From assembly GCA_008508345.1 (NCBI GenBank), contig QNGE01001263.1, positions 100,088 through 164,087 of the forward strand: a stretch of 64,000 nucleotides of DNA. The letters run 5' to 3'. The notes below the pieces were generated by a model. The model was not told where the DNA came from. It made no database searches and saw only the letters and a program-made list of their open reading frames with translations. Below are positions 1 through 12,793 of this stretch, piece by piece; the first letter of the stretch is position 1; every line of letters starts with the position of its first letter. The position numbers and the translations under genes are program-made. The stretch comes from Paragonimus westermani (lineage: Eukaryota > Platyhelminthes > Trematoda > Plagiorchiida > Troglotrematidae).

Positions 1-2330
1 AACTGAGATATATATATATATTTCAAATGATGGACCGTGTACAACGGCTGTTTGCTGCCCAAACAGGAAACCTAAGTCGCTAAATGGACACATTTGATTG
101 GGTCAGTTGGTCAAGGACATTGCAGTGAAGAACCAATAATAACTTTGTGCAAGTGTCCGAAGGTAACAAGGTCACTGATGTTTTCTGTGTTGATCACGTG
201 CTATCGGCCTGATTGCAATACATCACGACCTAAAGGGACGGATATCTAACCAGAACACGTTTCTTGGTGAATTTTTCTCTTACCTAATACTGTAGGTTCT
301 ACGTGCAGAGGGATAACCGATAATAACGCTAACCCTTCAGTTAACTCACTTGCTATCTACTCATGTAGCATCTATAATCAGCCAGGTGAGAGAGATGAAC
401 CGAAACATTGCTGTATACACTATTTGTGCTGAAATATCCACAGGTCGGTTACTGATTGGAGAAGGTGGGAAAATGCTTAAGTTGAATGACTTTGAATTAC
501 ATGTACTGAACACAACCAGGCTATCTTCATTGACAAACACCACAACAAAGCGGAGGAAGCAAAAATAAAGATGAAGAGATGTGGGAGGAGGAAAGATGGG
601 AAGAAAAAAAAGGTGAGATTGCATCGGTGAATACGGTGATTCGCAGCACGAAAGTCATTCATTTTGGATTCAAGTCAGTGAGCCTAGAACACGCTATCGC
701 TCTCATGCTTGTAACTTGAGCTAGACGTTGACCACCGGGTTGTCGCTTACAAACTAAGCCTACCACTTACAAACAAGATACGACATGACAGACGGTGACG
801 GGGCATGTCAACGAAACTGACTAAACGAGATCATTAAGTTCACGGGTCGACAGTGTCTATGCGTTCTGAATCCAGGCCGGCGAAACTCACCACTGATGAC
901 ACGGTGTTCCCACCGCGCACCCCTAATGCTTTGAAGGCGCCCATGGTCGAAAACGGCCACCGCTTAAATCTTTTGTGCTCGAATAACTTTTCTTTGAAAG
1001 CTGTACAATAAGGTTGCTTTTACGTGCAAGTCGGCTAACGAATTCTCAGTTCCAGCTATGGGAGTTAACCTTACCAGACTTAAGGATAATACTCGGTGGC
1101 CAGCCGAAGCGTTCTGGTATAACAGACTTTGCTAATCAACAGCTGTACGAGTAGGAACCGTTGACACTTGGCAGCACATATAATCAATCACAGATGAAGG
1201 TGCAGATTTAGAAATCACATGTCAGCACGTAGCAAACAATACATCACTAAGACCTACAAAGAAAACCAAAACAAGACTTAACTCTGCCGAAATTGATCTA
1301 TTGATCGAATAAGATGATGACTGGTCTTGATATCTTGCGTCCATTTCACATTTAGTCTTATAGTGGGGCGAAAGATTTCATCCCAAACACAGAGGTCACT
1401 GTTCCATCACCAGAATGATCACGTTTAGTCCACTACCACATCTCTGATACATTTATCTGCGCATTTTCCCTAGTTAAACTGCTGAACTCGTCATTTACAC
1501 ATTCGGGCGAATTACCGCTCTCGTATTTTGTATTCTATACTACAACGTGTTCCGACGAAGGTAACCTATTGCCTCATATTTCCATAACCAGTGCAAATTC
1601 TAAAGTCAACTATTTGCCTGATTAACGCTCCACATTGCGCTTAACATTCAGCGTCCTACATAGTCAATGATTTCACTCATGTCAGCGGTGGGACTATCAA
1701 ATTACCATGTTTAGTGTTTATGTTAGAAGGTGCACCTCTCAACAAAGCAATTCAGGCAGTATGCGCAATATTGGCCAGTTCAGTTTTAAGGGGATTAACA
1801 TTTGTAGGAGCGTGCAAATCTACGCGTGGAATCGAAAGTCAGCTGAAAATTCTCTATCCACATTGCCTGAGGTAAACGCGGTGTGGAGTGGATAGATCCG
1901 TATCATTACAATTAGCCAGTCAGATTGCAGCAGCACGTTCGGGAGCCAGTACACTTCAACTTTGGCTGAACTGTTTTTTCTTGCTTGCTTGTTATCACCC
2001 TCATAACCTGATTCATCCTAACGCCACAGCTATCAAATATAGTAGTTCCTTTCGATTCAGTGTGTCTTGTTTACCTTGTGCAGTTACTGTTTACCATACA
2101 TATATTCAGTCTCTGAGGTCTGTTTATACGCCCGTTCACAATAATCGATGATGACCACGTTTTCCTTTTTTCGGGTTGTGATTCAATCCGAACGATTGAG
2201 CGCTTAATAGAAGGGACAGATCAGTAACTAAAGGCTTCTGGTGTCGGATACAGAACCTACGCGAACAACCGTAAGTTCGTTGGGAGAGATTGACCTTATT
2301 CAGCAGCCTTAATAGGCGTAAGTTGGTGGG
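1..2330. other. Gene-free stretch at the window start
   Basis: No coding exon, RNA gene or recognised transposon domain was found here. A short TA run lies at about 7-23. Short open frames show no recognisable motif. Part of 1.7-2.3 kb could be the upstream flank or eroded LTR of the Ty3/Gypsy copy that begins near 2340, but no matching second LTR was found. Confidence 0.5.
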
Positions 2331-2384
2331 GTTCCGCTAAAGATGAAAAAAATTTTAACAAAGTTTATCAAGCGCCGTTCAGCA

Positions 2385-3130
2385 GTCGGCGCCATCGCGA
2401 ACTACGTCACCGAATGTGTTCGCCACGCTGAACCCGAAACGACTTTCGAGTAGTGGCTCTGCTACTATGAGGGTTTCCTCCGAATGGGGGTACCTGACGC
2501 GGCCGATACGGGAAAGGTGCGACGGCCTCTTTGAACATTCAGCACGAAATAACACTGCAGGTGTACTGACTTCGTCCCAACGGAATACCTCGGGATCTCA
2601 CACTTGATGAAGCACTGAAGAGGTCAATGAATATTTTCGGCGAACGGTCATCCTTTTTTAACACCTTGTACCAGTGTCTCAATTTTGTGAGAGGTGACTG
2701 TGATGATTGGGCCATTTACATAAGTACGGTGAACCGGAAGCGTAAAGGGTTTAAATTATGAACAATTCAAGTGTTTAGTATTTGTCTGCGGTCTACAGCC
2801 AACCCGAGAAGCTGATATTCCCACCCAAGTTTTAAACAAGTCCGAAGGGCAGTCCTGATAAGTCATTGCAAGGTTTGATTGTCGAGTGTCAATGATTGAT
2901 CCGTCGGAAGCAGTAAACGGCCATGTTTGGTCACTCGGGGTTACATTCAGTCTAATGGTTTTAGTTACGTCCACCCAACCAAACAGTCGAGGAGCATGAT
3001 ACAAAGCCACTATCGAAACCCCCAGCTGCATGCTGGCAATGCGATTATTGCAATGATTTTCGGCCCTGTCCAATCAAGCAGCAAATTTGTGAAAAATATT
3101 ATTTTCACGAGTACAAGGAGATGGGCTGCC
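2385..3130 (+). pseudogene. Ty3/Gypsy gag remnant with zinc-knuckle segment
   Basis: From about 2389 the frame reads a short capsid-like segment that hits a stop. From about 2620 another frame gives NIFGERSSFFNTLYQCLNF and, after 2757, EQFKCLVFVCGLQ, both typical of Gypsy-type gag of invertebrates. At about 3020-3120 a Cys-rich stretch (CWQCDYC, then CPIKQQIC) corresponds to the nucleocapsid zinc knuckles, with some Cys/His ligands lost. Gag would package element RNA and form the particle. Stops and frame shifts rule out function. Confidence 0.8.
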
Positions 3131-3497
3131 GTTTCATCCAGTCATTCAGAAGTCCGTTGTCTCTGTCGAACAGTCACCAATAAAACCGAAGAAACAAAAG
3201 ACAAAACCGAATTCTGTTTTGACCACTTTCGATACTATGTTCACTGAACACAACAAAGAAATTTCATCATAAACCAACATCAGCCGGGTAAATCCACAGC
3301 CAGATAACTCTTCTGATATCGCAGTGAATTTGCCACAATTGTAGAGAAATACTGATTGCCCGACGTGCAAGAAAGTGTAATGTTCAGCTCAGAATGTTTC
3401 CGAAGGGGAAATAACGCTAATTATTCGGTTCAACTTAGATTTCTATCATGTTTATGTCCTCACAAGTGGCGTGGTTTATCTTATCGATTTTCCGAAA

Positions 3498-4465
3498 ATG
3501 AATCTTGTAGGCCTTAACTGGACTGAGCGGTTGAAACTTCTGGACATACCGATCGGTCATTTGTATAAGAATGTGAACGCGCAAGCTCCATCAGGAGATC
3601 AGAAAATGGGTCACACTATTCAGAGAAGTTGAGAAACAAATTTGGCGATATGTTTCAGAGAGATCTCGGTTGGTGTACCAAGGCGAAAGCGGTGTTGAGT
3701 CTGAGTCAGGATGCGAAACCTGCTGTTTGGTCAAAGCGACCAGGGATAGATTCCGCCCTACTAGCTGCAGACGACGAATTGTACAGCTTTCAAAAATCGA
3801 GGACTATCCAGTGAGTCATTTATTCCCTTTGGACAGTCCCTATAGTCATTGTCATGAAGGCCAACAGCTGTTTTCGGCTGCTCGCAGACTTTTTAACTGG
3901 ATGGAATACGATTTTAGCAAATTAGTAATATCCTCTTCCATTCCCCACTGGCTTATTTGCAAGGCTCACCGTTGGCAGATGTTTATTCAAACGCGACCTG
4001 GCCAAAGCCTATCTCTAGAGAAGTGCTGACCGCCAACATCAGTCGGGAATTGTTCCAGTATCACCGTCCATAATTTCAAGCGAAATCAGCGCCTGCAACT
4101 ATGCAACAGGTCATGGACGCAATACTGACTGACTGACGTTCCGGGATTAGAAGCATAATTCGACCTTATTGTGATAGAAACCAATCTTGATCACTTACAT
4201 AAAAACTTGATCTTGCCCTTAGCTAACTTCAAGGATTCGGGTCTCATCTTCAGACAGGAGCATGCACCATTTTTATGCAGTCAATGAAGCACCTGAGGTT
4301 CAACTCAAACCAGCATGGTTGCCACTCTGATCTAGCGAAGGTCAGCGTAAACAATTGGATGCCTCGTCTAACTAACGTTTCTATGTTGCGGTCATTCTTA
4401 TCCACGATATACAACACGCAAGGGAGGCTACAACAAATCTCGACAATAAATGTAGTATAGAAAAG
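3498..4465 (+). pseudogene. Ty3/Gypsy pol remnant: reverse transcriptase
   Basis: The pre-RT linker MNLVGLNWTERLKLLDIPIG starts at 3498. The frame shifts near 3629 to a segment containing LGWCTKAKA, the conserved entry of Ty3/Gypsy RT. Around 4030-4100 a piece reads RELFQYHRP and then SAPATMQQVMDA, matching the palm segment before the active site. At 4275-4460 a further piece, with WMPRLTNVSMLRSFLSTIYN, matches the RT thumb/connection. The YxDD active-site segment, expected near 4130-4190, is not readable. Reverse transcription is therefore lost. Confidence 0.82.
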
Positions 4466-5129
4466 TACTTTTAATTCTGTTAAGGTGATGTCCACTTCGG
4501 ATCCACCCTTGATGGATTCCGACCCTTCGTTGGATTTTGTGGTAGTCTCGGATTCCTCAGAAAGTACGGACGCAGTCATATCCAACCGACACTCGGATAT
4601 TTCTGGAAAGACACTAACTCATGCATCCAAGACGCTAACTAGGGTGGAAAGGAGTTAATGTCAAATCACTGCGGAAAAATGTCATAAAATGCTTCTTGGA
4701 CATCGCTTAATTCGAATGACCGATCACAAACCGCCGTTGACAATAGATGTATCAAAGAATGGCGTTACACTGCATAGGGTAAACCTCCTCTAGTACTGGG
4801 CAACCGTACTGCCTGGCCACGACTTTTCCATCTAGTATTAATCTAAAACTAGCATCAAGCACGCGAATGCGTTATCGCAATTGATTGATTTGCATATCAC
4901 TAAAAATGAGGACATTGTGGTTGCTGCCATTTTGGTGGCACATGATTTGAACTAGGTGGAAGCAGAAACGATCAACAACCTTCCCGTAACTCCTTCAGTA
5001 ATTCAACAGTCAGCAAAGCGATATCCAGAGTTGCAGAATCTTCAGCATTATCTTCGCAGTGTGTGGATTCAGGATCGTCTTGTTGGTAAAATGAAGTAGT
5101 GTTTCCAGCGGGGGCTGTTTCCTCACCGT

Positions 5130-5760
5130 CAATTCCTGTGTTTTGTTTGGTTCACTTGTGATCATCCCATCTGGTCTCAGAAGAAGGGTTTCGTCACCCG
5201 GCCAGTATTCGGATGTAAACACTGGCACGCAATTAAATACACTAGCCCCACGTAGATTCCGACATCGAAACACTTTCGAAGGCCATTTTGATTGCGCACC
5301 GACTGCTAAGCCTCCATTGAATGCTGAAAGTCGTGCATTCGCGTGTACTTCGCGGAACACTACAAGACTCAAAATTTTTACTGCATACCGACGCATACAA
5401 GTGGCCAGGTTTTCTTGATGGAGGCAACGTCGACAACCTCAACGATGCAAAAGCTGGGTCACTTATTCAGCCGTTTCCGAGTACTGAAAATAATCATATC
5501 AGGTAACAGAATTCAGTCTATTTCCGGCATAATCACGGACTTGTACAAACGGTCATTACCTTACCATCATCAACCAGGTTAAACTGTTTGTGAACACGTA
5601 AAAAAGTGTCTCCAGAAAAGAAAGAAGAAATACAGCGGTTGTCCCCAAAACGTTCGTTCTCAATTACCGGACGACTTCGAATCGATGGGTTCCGCAAGAG
5701 AAGTCCCTAACTGAAACTGTGATTGACTACGAACGTTGAATGATCTACTGCACCCTTTCA
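5130..5760 (+). pseudogene. Ty3/Gypsy pol remnant: integrase
   Basis: Around 5140-5170 a frame reads VIIPSGLRRRV, as in the N-terminal zinc-binding part of Gypsy integrases. Shifted frames then give HVDSDIETLSKA (about 5250) and LHTDAYKWPGFLDGG (about 5380-5430), the start of the catalytic core. From about 5580 to 5740 KLFVNT and FVLNYRTTSN match the end of the core. Several stops interrupt it. Open frames on the minus strand at 5010-5440 are shadows of this remnant. Confidence 0.75.
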
Positions 5761-5913
5761 AATCATTGGAGTATAACAGAAATTTTTCAATAGAACAATA
5801 GGCCAGTAGGAGGTCTAGAGATGGAATCTGTTCTTTTGAAGTTCGCCAGTCGGTGATGTCTAGGGACTGTGGTGTTCTACTGATAGTCTGTTAAAAGCAA
5901 ACACGAAGACTCT

Positions 5914-6107
5914 TTGATAAACAGATTGGGAATAACACAACGTTTCGAGCAAGTTGTAATACTCTACGTTTCAACCACCTCGGGTGGCCTTCCTCAGCAG
6001 TGTTGTAATCGATTACAACACTCCTGAGGAAGGCCACCCGAGGTGGTTGAAACGTAGAGTATTACAACTTGCTCGAAACGTTGTGTTATTCCCAATCTGT
6101 TTATCAA
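5914..6107. repeat. 194-bp near-perfect palindrome (inverted terminal-repeat pair)
   Basis: The two 97-nt arms (5914-6010 and 6011-6107) are exact reverse complements except for one C:C mismatch (5998/6023). The centre is TAATCGATTA with no spacer. Each arm, read outward from the centre, contains CTGAGGA, a possible stem (GGCCACC/GGTGGTT around CGA) and GAAACG, recalling a hammerhead-ribozyme layout of the kind found in PLE terminal repeats. A decayed palindrome at 23686-23773 and a single arm at 63759-63853 belong to the same family. It is probably two terminal repeats joined head to head after loss of the element interior. Confidence 0.85.
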
Positions 6108-6119
6108 TAACATGTTAAC

Positions 6120-9100
6120 CACGACGCCCAAACTGTTCGACTTCATTCGTACTACATTTGATGCTGATATCTTACAACGGAGACTCTTTATTGAAAAATC
6201 GTCTTTTTATAAGGCACCCGTATCATAACCGGACCAGAAAGGTGTCGAAGTGATTTGTGTGATAGTTGCAGTACACCATCCATTTCCGTTAATTACTGCT
6301 GTAAGCATTAAAAAGCAACCACTAGTCCAGATGTGTGTACAGTTTCAACGGTTGGTTCATCATAAATGTAACCCATTAATCCGAGCTGCGGTTCAAAAGG
6401 AACCCACTCAGCCTCCCACGGACGGGACGTTCTAGCTGACCTTAGATTGTAGTCAATCATACTCCACATCCTTATACAATTCACCTGAGTCAAGGCCAGG
6501 ACAAGATACGATTTGTATTGTGTGAATTCAAGAAACAACCCATAAATGTCTACTGATAATTAGAAATCAGATACGTGAGATACGTCCTGATTCTAAGGTG
6601 GGTTCACATCCTGAATGACCGGCAGAGCATTAACCATTTTCAGATAATCCACTCAAAACTAACATAGAGGCTTGACTCCTCCATCGCGTCACTCCACCTG
6701 ATCTAACAGAGTACTTCTAAATACCATGATCGGCACCTTAAGAAAGAGACGCCTCGAGGCGGGCACAAACGGGTCTACCAATGGTTTTGCCTTTGCCGTT
6801 GAGATATCTTCCAACTGGTACTAAGTTCAATTTACCACAAGCATTCGTGTGCACGATCTGGTTAGCGCTTCGGAGTGGAAGATTATCCCTTGGCTCAAAC
6901 TACAGAAACTTTTCCATGGCTGTCTCACATATGTTCTTGAACGCCTAAGACACACTAAAGTAGTACATGACTCACCAGATTATGTGAAAAGGATCTCATC
7001 AGCATCTTCCAGTATCTCTGGGCAACAACCAAGAGTTACATACATTGGGGTTAGCCTAAGGGAATAGAAGCATTAAGGGCCAGTATGACCACTTCTAAGC
7101 TATCCCACCGGACCACGTCTTATAAAGTACAGTAATTATGCATGAGATTTCAGGAGCATCGGACATAGCCCATGAATTGGCTCATTGTTCGTTCGTTCAT
7201 AATGGGTCAGCATGAAAATCTGTTTTGAGTAGTACACTGTGTGCCCAGACCGGTTCATTCATACACGCTCAGGGGACCCAGACTTCACCTAAATGACATC
7301 CCCTTACATATCGATCAACTATGGATTCGGGGGCAAGTTATGTGGAGTTAAGCCCCATCACAACACTTCACGTGAGATCATTTTGCCGGCCAATGAAGTG
7401 AGTTACACTTTCTTCGCTAGACATCCAAACTGCCCGTGACCGGTGTCGTACACACCGTACAGTAGCATAATCGAAAAGGCCAACGGTAACGCCAATCCTC
7501 TAGTCATCTGTGCCATATTAGGGGCCACTATCTGATATGCAGTTCTGAAGAATATTGTGCATCAGCTAACAAAACGTACGTATTAATCTGCTGGATTTGT
7601 GCATCGTATCTAATAACTGCACTCCTCGGTTAGTTGTGCCAGCTGAATCGCTACCGTTATCACGCATCAGGGACAGTGAACTTTCTTGCCAGGTATTCAG
7701 CATCCTTCGCTGTTCTCATCGAATTGGTCAGGGAACAGGACGGACAGGCAATGTACCTGCCAGAGGATCTCGTTACCTCGGTACTAACTGTTGTGTAACA
7801 GGCAGTTTTGTTGTGAGCAGTGTACTACTCACAAGTAGCATATTACCCACAGGCGACATACAGGAAAAAGAGGACAAGCCCCGAACGCGACGGACAAGAA
7901 GAGACTATTGGAACAGTGTGTACGTGCTGTGTGATACCTTTCACTGAGGCCAGTGAGAACACACTGTCATCCAATAAATGTGAGTGCATGTCTGTCGTGA
8001 AAATGAGTTCACGGGTTTGTGGTTTAGTTTTTGACGAGCTGTTCGGAAGTTTGCGCAATAAACGAACTCACAGGTCAAGCATCTTTTGCAGACACAACAC
8101 CAACAAATTCTATTCTCAGTTACCTACCAGACTCCATTTGGTTCTTTTAAAACCGCATGTAAACAGTGCTGTCCATCGTACTTTAAATGCTATGTTGCAC
8201 AATGACAATACGCACACTTAATCAACTGGTTTCACTAGAATGACGCAATATTCAATGCTTCATTATGGGGGACTGCACTCCTGTATACGCCGATTCACAA
8301 CTCCGCGCATCTTATCGTCAGATAGGATCGATTACATTTACTATCAGCCGTTGCTGGCTCTGCAAATAAACTTATGACTTCGGTCTTAGAAAACGCAAAG
8401 GTCACTTGCTTGATCCAACGAAAACATGAAAGCTGCATTAGATGGGAAACGAAAATTCATATGCTTTTTTCCTATTACACTGAAAATCAACCAAGAAAAC
8501 CAGACAGCATGCATTTGTTAATGAATCAAAACAGTAACTACAGTACACCAGTGATACTAGCTGATACCTAAATGCTACACAACGATGAAAGGAGAACAAG
8601 CGTAAGACAAGAAACTAAGGGAAGGAATCTACCCAAGAAGCAACTGTGTCTATATCCGGTCAAGTTGCTTATATATGACAACCATATAAGTGAAAAGAAA
8701 GAGTTGTCATCATTCTCACGGTTTTGCTTGCCTTCTACTTTCAAGCGTACATACAGATAACTCGCATACATAACATAGTGTCCAAGCCAAGTCTCCATCC
8801 ATCAAATCTGAGTCACTGTAACCCTAGCTCGAGAGACGAACTCAAACACACTGGATTGTCCTCTAGTAATTAACTCTATTCCTCTACCTCAAATCATCAT
8901 CTGTCCACCTTGCACCTTAGACCAGTCGGTCATGGTACTATCAAAAGTGTACGGTGTAACGCGCAAATAACTGGGAGCCTTAACATCTAACTGCGAGATT
9001 TGGAATTAAAGACCTCGATTAGCCTTAGAAATCGCATTTGAATTTAAATTTGAAGTGTAAGTTAGAGGGTAAGGTTTCCGACAGTTGACTTGCATGAGAC

Positions 9101-9455
9101 AGGAACCCGGATCTACAGGTGTCCGTTAGTTTCAAAGAAGTCAGGGTCCGTCACTGACTGATCTCAGTGATGCATACGTCACCAGTTATAATCTGATTGG
9201 TTTACTACTGAACAAAGAACTAAGGAATGGTGTAAAGTTGAAACTACCCCTCTATTCTTAATGTTCTATCTTAACGCGACGTTGGATTAGTCGGTCGCTA
9301 AATTGTTTATTATGTAGGGGTTTGGGTAAGTGGTAAATCGAATAGACTTTCATCACATTGTGCAATCTTACAGTAAACAGAGGACCTTGATTGGCACAGA
9401 CAAATAGCTGTTTGTTAACTCCTTCGTTGTTTACACATTGGTGTCACCCTACACG
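6120..9455. other. Intergenic stretch without recognisable genes
   Basis: No exon, RNA gene or transposase/RT motif was recognised. The longest open frame (7820-8221 plus, 133 codons) has no signature I know, no convincing splice context and ordinary composition. It is more likely chance than a gene, but a lineage-specific protein cannot be excluded. Confidence 0.4.
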
Positions 9456-9461
9456 AGCAAC

Positions 9462-9696
9462 CTAACGTGGGTATGAGTGATCAGTTACCTGATGACGGTT
9501 CATATTTTCTGCTTTGAATGGCCAAGTCTCACAATCACGAAGGAACACATCGCTCACAGACGACTTGTATGCGCTGCTCCTCAGCTTCAGACAGATGTCT
9601 GTCTGGCGCCAGAGATGTCCTAGATTTGCGAATACCATTCTAGCCTTGGAGACACGAGATGTGATTTTATTCTGCACATATATTCGCGACTGCTGA
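9462..9696 (-). pseudogene. LINE (RTE-like) reverse transcriptase fragment
   Basis: Read on the minus strand, the frame gives SKARMVFANLGHLWRQTDIC followed by SAYKSSVSDVFLRDCETWPF and NMNRHQVTDH. This is the post-catalytic RT segment typical of RTE-like non-LTR retrotransposons, in which a CETWP-like motif precedes a short region with conserved H and R. Only about 70 residues are open. The catalytic YADD domain and the endonuclease are not seen nearby, so this is a truncated, inactive copy. The fluke LINE family with (ATG)n tails seen at 14.4 and 61.1 kb may be its source, but this piece does not overlap those. Confidence 0.7.
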
Positions 9697-9699
9697 TGC

Positions 9700-12270
9700 T
9701 ATCGTCTTAATAAACAAATGGCGGGACAAACTTCACAATATATGGAATGTCAAAGTGGTCACAACTGAATACTCTCTGTTGGCCCGGATGGAACATCGAA
9801 ACATTCAAGCGTTTGTCCAGGCAAGAACTCCAATGTGGTCAATCGGATAACGAAAGCAATGAACACTCAAAAACTTTCTATATTTGCGCTAAGCTGTTTA
9901 ATGTTTGAACTTCTCGCTTGAGCTGAAGTAATTGATGAAACTGGTGAGAAAGTGACTGATCAGAACTGTTGGAAATTGTTGGAAATAATATCATGACACC
10001 AGAACAGGTTTTGTGTGTCAACGAAGATACAACCACCAACTAGCTGGATGACCGCTATCGTCTTCAAACACACCAAGACAGCTAATCCAAAAACGGAGGG
10101 AGCGTATGAATAGGAAAATGCAGTTAACACCGAACCACGAAGACAATTCATTTGGGCTTCCTGAATAGAAGGTATTCGAAAGTTGGTGTCTATTGATAAG
10201 GGCTAACAGATAGGCTGGGAAATGTTTTTCAGATCGGATGGACATTAGGAAGTAGAACTGGAAATAAGTACCGCCCAAAAGTCTCTGTGTGTGTACTGAA
10301 AGACAAACTCATTGTTTAGTCATTTTGCGCACACCAAGATGTGGCATCAGCGATTTTTCATAGGTTACAGCTTATAGTTTACCGCACATTTGAGAATCTG
10401 TGTAAAGTAGTACAACTATTCGGAAAGTATGTATGCAGTAGACGTAGCTTAATTTACTAAATACCTCTGTGATAGTTTGTGTGATAGCTCAATTTATTCG
10501 GAACTATGGGATAAATGTATCGTCAAGATATGACCGTACTCGATTCTACAAATCATGTCCTAGTGTGCAAAATCCGCTGGTGCAAGCTTTTCAATCCTTG
10601 CGGTTATGTTTCTCGAATTCCAAGCAGATATGAGCTCCATACTTGTGGTCTTTAAATGTAATTCCTACATATTTCAAGTGGGTATGAAAACCTGTTGCAT
10701 AAAACGCCACTTACGCAATCATCCCCGCCCAAAAAATAATCTCGACCTTCGATGTGTTCAGCAAATCAGTTCAACACACATCAGCAACAGAAAAAGTTAC
10801 ATGCTGCGAAGTGTTAACGTCTCGTTTAGGTTAAGAAAGTGCATGTTATCAGACTTAAGACGCAACCGTTTACGCTCATGCAGGGTTTGATTGCGATTAC
10901 TGGTTGGTATTGTTTCAAAAAACGCGACTCATTTGGAAATCAGATTAGATTATAACAATCCAACCGAGCTGAACGCATCAAATACAGAGTATACTCTCAT
11001 AACTTTTCTCGAAATGGACAGATTTGGGTCCACATTTTTGGTGTCATTGTATGTCATATTAATGTGTGCACCAAGCATTTGGTCTCCCGTTGTGCATAAC
11101 TATTTGTAGTCACCACAACTGCATGTGGACAGGCAGATTCCATAAAAGGTGTTGTATTAAACGCTCGTTTGGTAACTTACAGCTAAAAAGTGAGTGGCAC
11201 AACTTGACATCTGTTCGTAGAGTTCGAATCAAAATGAAAATTGCAGAATTGGTCAACTTCAATTAAGAACACTAGATATGAACACATGTACACATCACCA
11301 CAGCAGGGTACTGATATAACGTATATACACTGTCCACCACGGTAAGCGACCTCCTTATTTCAGTTGTAATTGCATCACACCGGATGGAAATGTACGGTGG
11401 TTTTCGGTTAATTCAGCACTCAACAGACAGCAAAAATTGACAACGCACACTAACTGGAGAACTGGTATGAGTGTATGTATTGTATACATGATATGATGGA
11501 CGGGGACTTCGTAAGTTAGAAAGTTGCGCAAGAAACGAGACTAGTGCAGATTTTTATGGTTTAGTGTATCAATTAGGTACCCCCCGATAAAGGAATCGGT
11601 ATCGTTAAACGGTTTTATACATGAATTGTGTCGGATTGGTTAGCCTGTAGTCACCAGTTGACCCAAAGTGGAAACCTCTGAAAGACACTTACTGTGGACC
11701 TATTCAGAAATGTTGATCTATGTATGGTCTCAAGGTTGAGTTGAATGCCACTCAAAAATGAACTGGTCACATTCTGAGCCAGGGTATGCATGATTTTCTT
11801 ACAAACAGTTCGTTGAAGATTGGTCCAGAAGTTCTCCGTAGTAGTGTGAAAAGCATGCCTTACTGGATGATCCCAAAGGAAAACCTTCCAACAGATGTTT
11901 AAAATGTGGTCTCTGATAAGTTTCTGACGTTATTCAGCAGCCCAACTAAAACAAACACAAAGTTACTGGCTTTCTGCAAAGCAGCGTATCAGCCGACGTT
12001 ATGTGCGCGAAAGTTTTTAAAACAATTAATCGGGCTACCTTGGTTTTGATTATGTACTAATTGGTGTGCTTGCAGTCGTGTTCAGTCTTTGTTTGTCCTT
12101 AAGTGTATGATGTATATAATTGGCACGTTTTACGTTTGCCACCGATGAGAGTACACGAAATTTTAACATACCGCAACACATCTTCTTTCTGCTCTGATGA
12201 CCTTCGATGATAAATAATCATTCTGACTGATGCTGCGGTTAAAAATGGTTCACTCTCAGAGATAGAACTC
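9700..12270. other. Intergenic stretch below the glutamine synthetase gene
   Basis: No recognised gene or element. Plus-strand open frames at 10606-11266 are adjacent and could be a heavily decayed retroelement, but no diagnostic motif was seen. The 3' end of the glutamine synthetase transcript should lie just above this stretch. Confidence 0.4.
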
Positions 12271-12276
12271 AAAGCT

Positions 12277-12282
12277 TTTATT
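12277..12282 (-). promoter_or_regulatory. Candidate poly(A) signal of glutamine synthetase
   Basis: The minus strand reads AATAAA here, about 155 nt below the TAG stop at 12435. It is the nearest canonical hexamer found below the stop and would give a 3' UTR of roughly 170-190 nt. The assignment rests on position alone. Confidence 0.5.
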
Positions 12283-12434
12283 GCGAGTTCGAAAGTGTTT
12301 AATTGCTAAGTAGATTGGTAGGAATAATTATTTTCTGTCCGTCGTTATTACCAAATCTGGTGGATCAATAAATTACATTGCGGTAAAAAGACTGTTAAAA
12401 AAGAATTCCATCCTAGCAAGCCCGAATTGAAAGA

Positions 12435-12577
12435 CTAGAAGCAAGTAGTTTCAACCAATACCCGGGTCACATTGTATGGGTCACAGTTAGCTGATGGGCG
12501 ACGATCTTCCAGATATCCACAACCGTCCTCGGCCACCTGTCGAGGAATACGAATGCTGCTTCCACGGTTAGCCACAC
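12435..12577 (-). CDS. Glutamine synthetase coding exon 7 (C-terminus)
   Basis: This exon encodes residues 318-364. It opens after a CTAAG acceptor and completes the split Gly codon from exon 6, giving [13 protein letters not shown]. It then carries the [15 protein letters not shown] motif, where Glu and Arg of EDRRP take part in glutamate and nucleotide binding and catalysis in known GSII enzymes. The protein ends ...VETTCF and TAG. The tail is shorter than in vertebrates, which extend some ten residues further. The exon is too short and lacks an ATG, so it is easily missed by simple frame searches. Confidence 0.96.
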
Positions 12578-12793
12578 CTTAGAAGAAAGAACAGGAATTA
12601 TGAATCAGTGTGTTTAGCTTGTGGAGTTTTCGGGAAATAGTATTTCCAGACATCTTACAGCTACTCCTGGGGGATAATCAAAATCAAGGGATATGCTCGA
12701 TCGCTTAGTCCTGGGTCCACTATGCAAAGAAAAACCTGGGAAACCCGTCACTGTGTTTATACGTGTATGTAGGTACACACAAATACAAAACAA

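Larger units (their letters stand above)
2340..5760 (+). mobile_element. Decayed Ty3/Gypsy LTR retrotransposon (gag-pol remnant)
   Basis: Translating the plus strand across frame changes gives collinear pieces of a Ty3/Gypsy polyprotein: a gag capsid-like segment, a Cys-rich zinc-knuckle segment, the linker and N-terminal part of reverse transcriptase, the RT thumb/connection, and finally integrase. The order gag, RT, integrase is the Ty3/Gypsy order. Many in-frame stops and frame shifts show it is dead. Wording of the gag and RT segments recalls the CsRn1-type elements of flukes, a judgement from memory rather than an alignment. No paired LTRs were found, so the ends are approximate; a palindromic repeat starts at 5914, just past the last integrase piece. 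Confidence 0.85.

Noticed and set aside
5010..5396. 128-codon minus-strand frame
   Set aside because: It overlaps the plus-strand Ty3/Gypsy integrase remnant, whose motifs explain the openness.
7820..8221. 133-codon plus-strand open frame
   Set aside because: No recognisable domain, no supporting splice or promoter context, and it overlaps another frame of similar quality; it fits chance in a long non-coding stretch.
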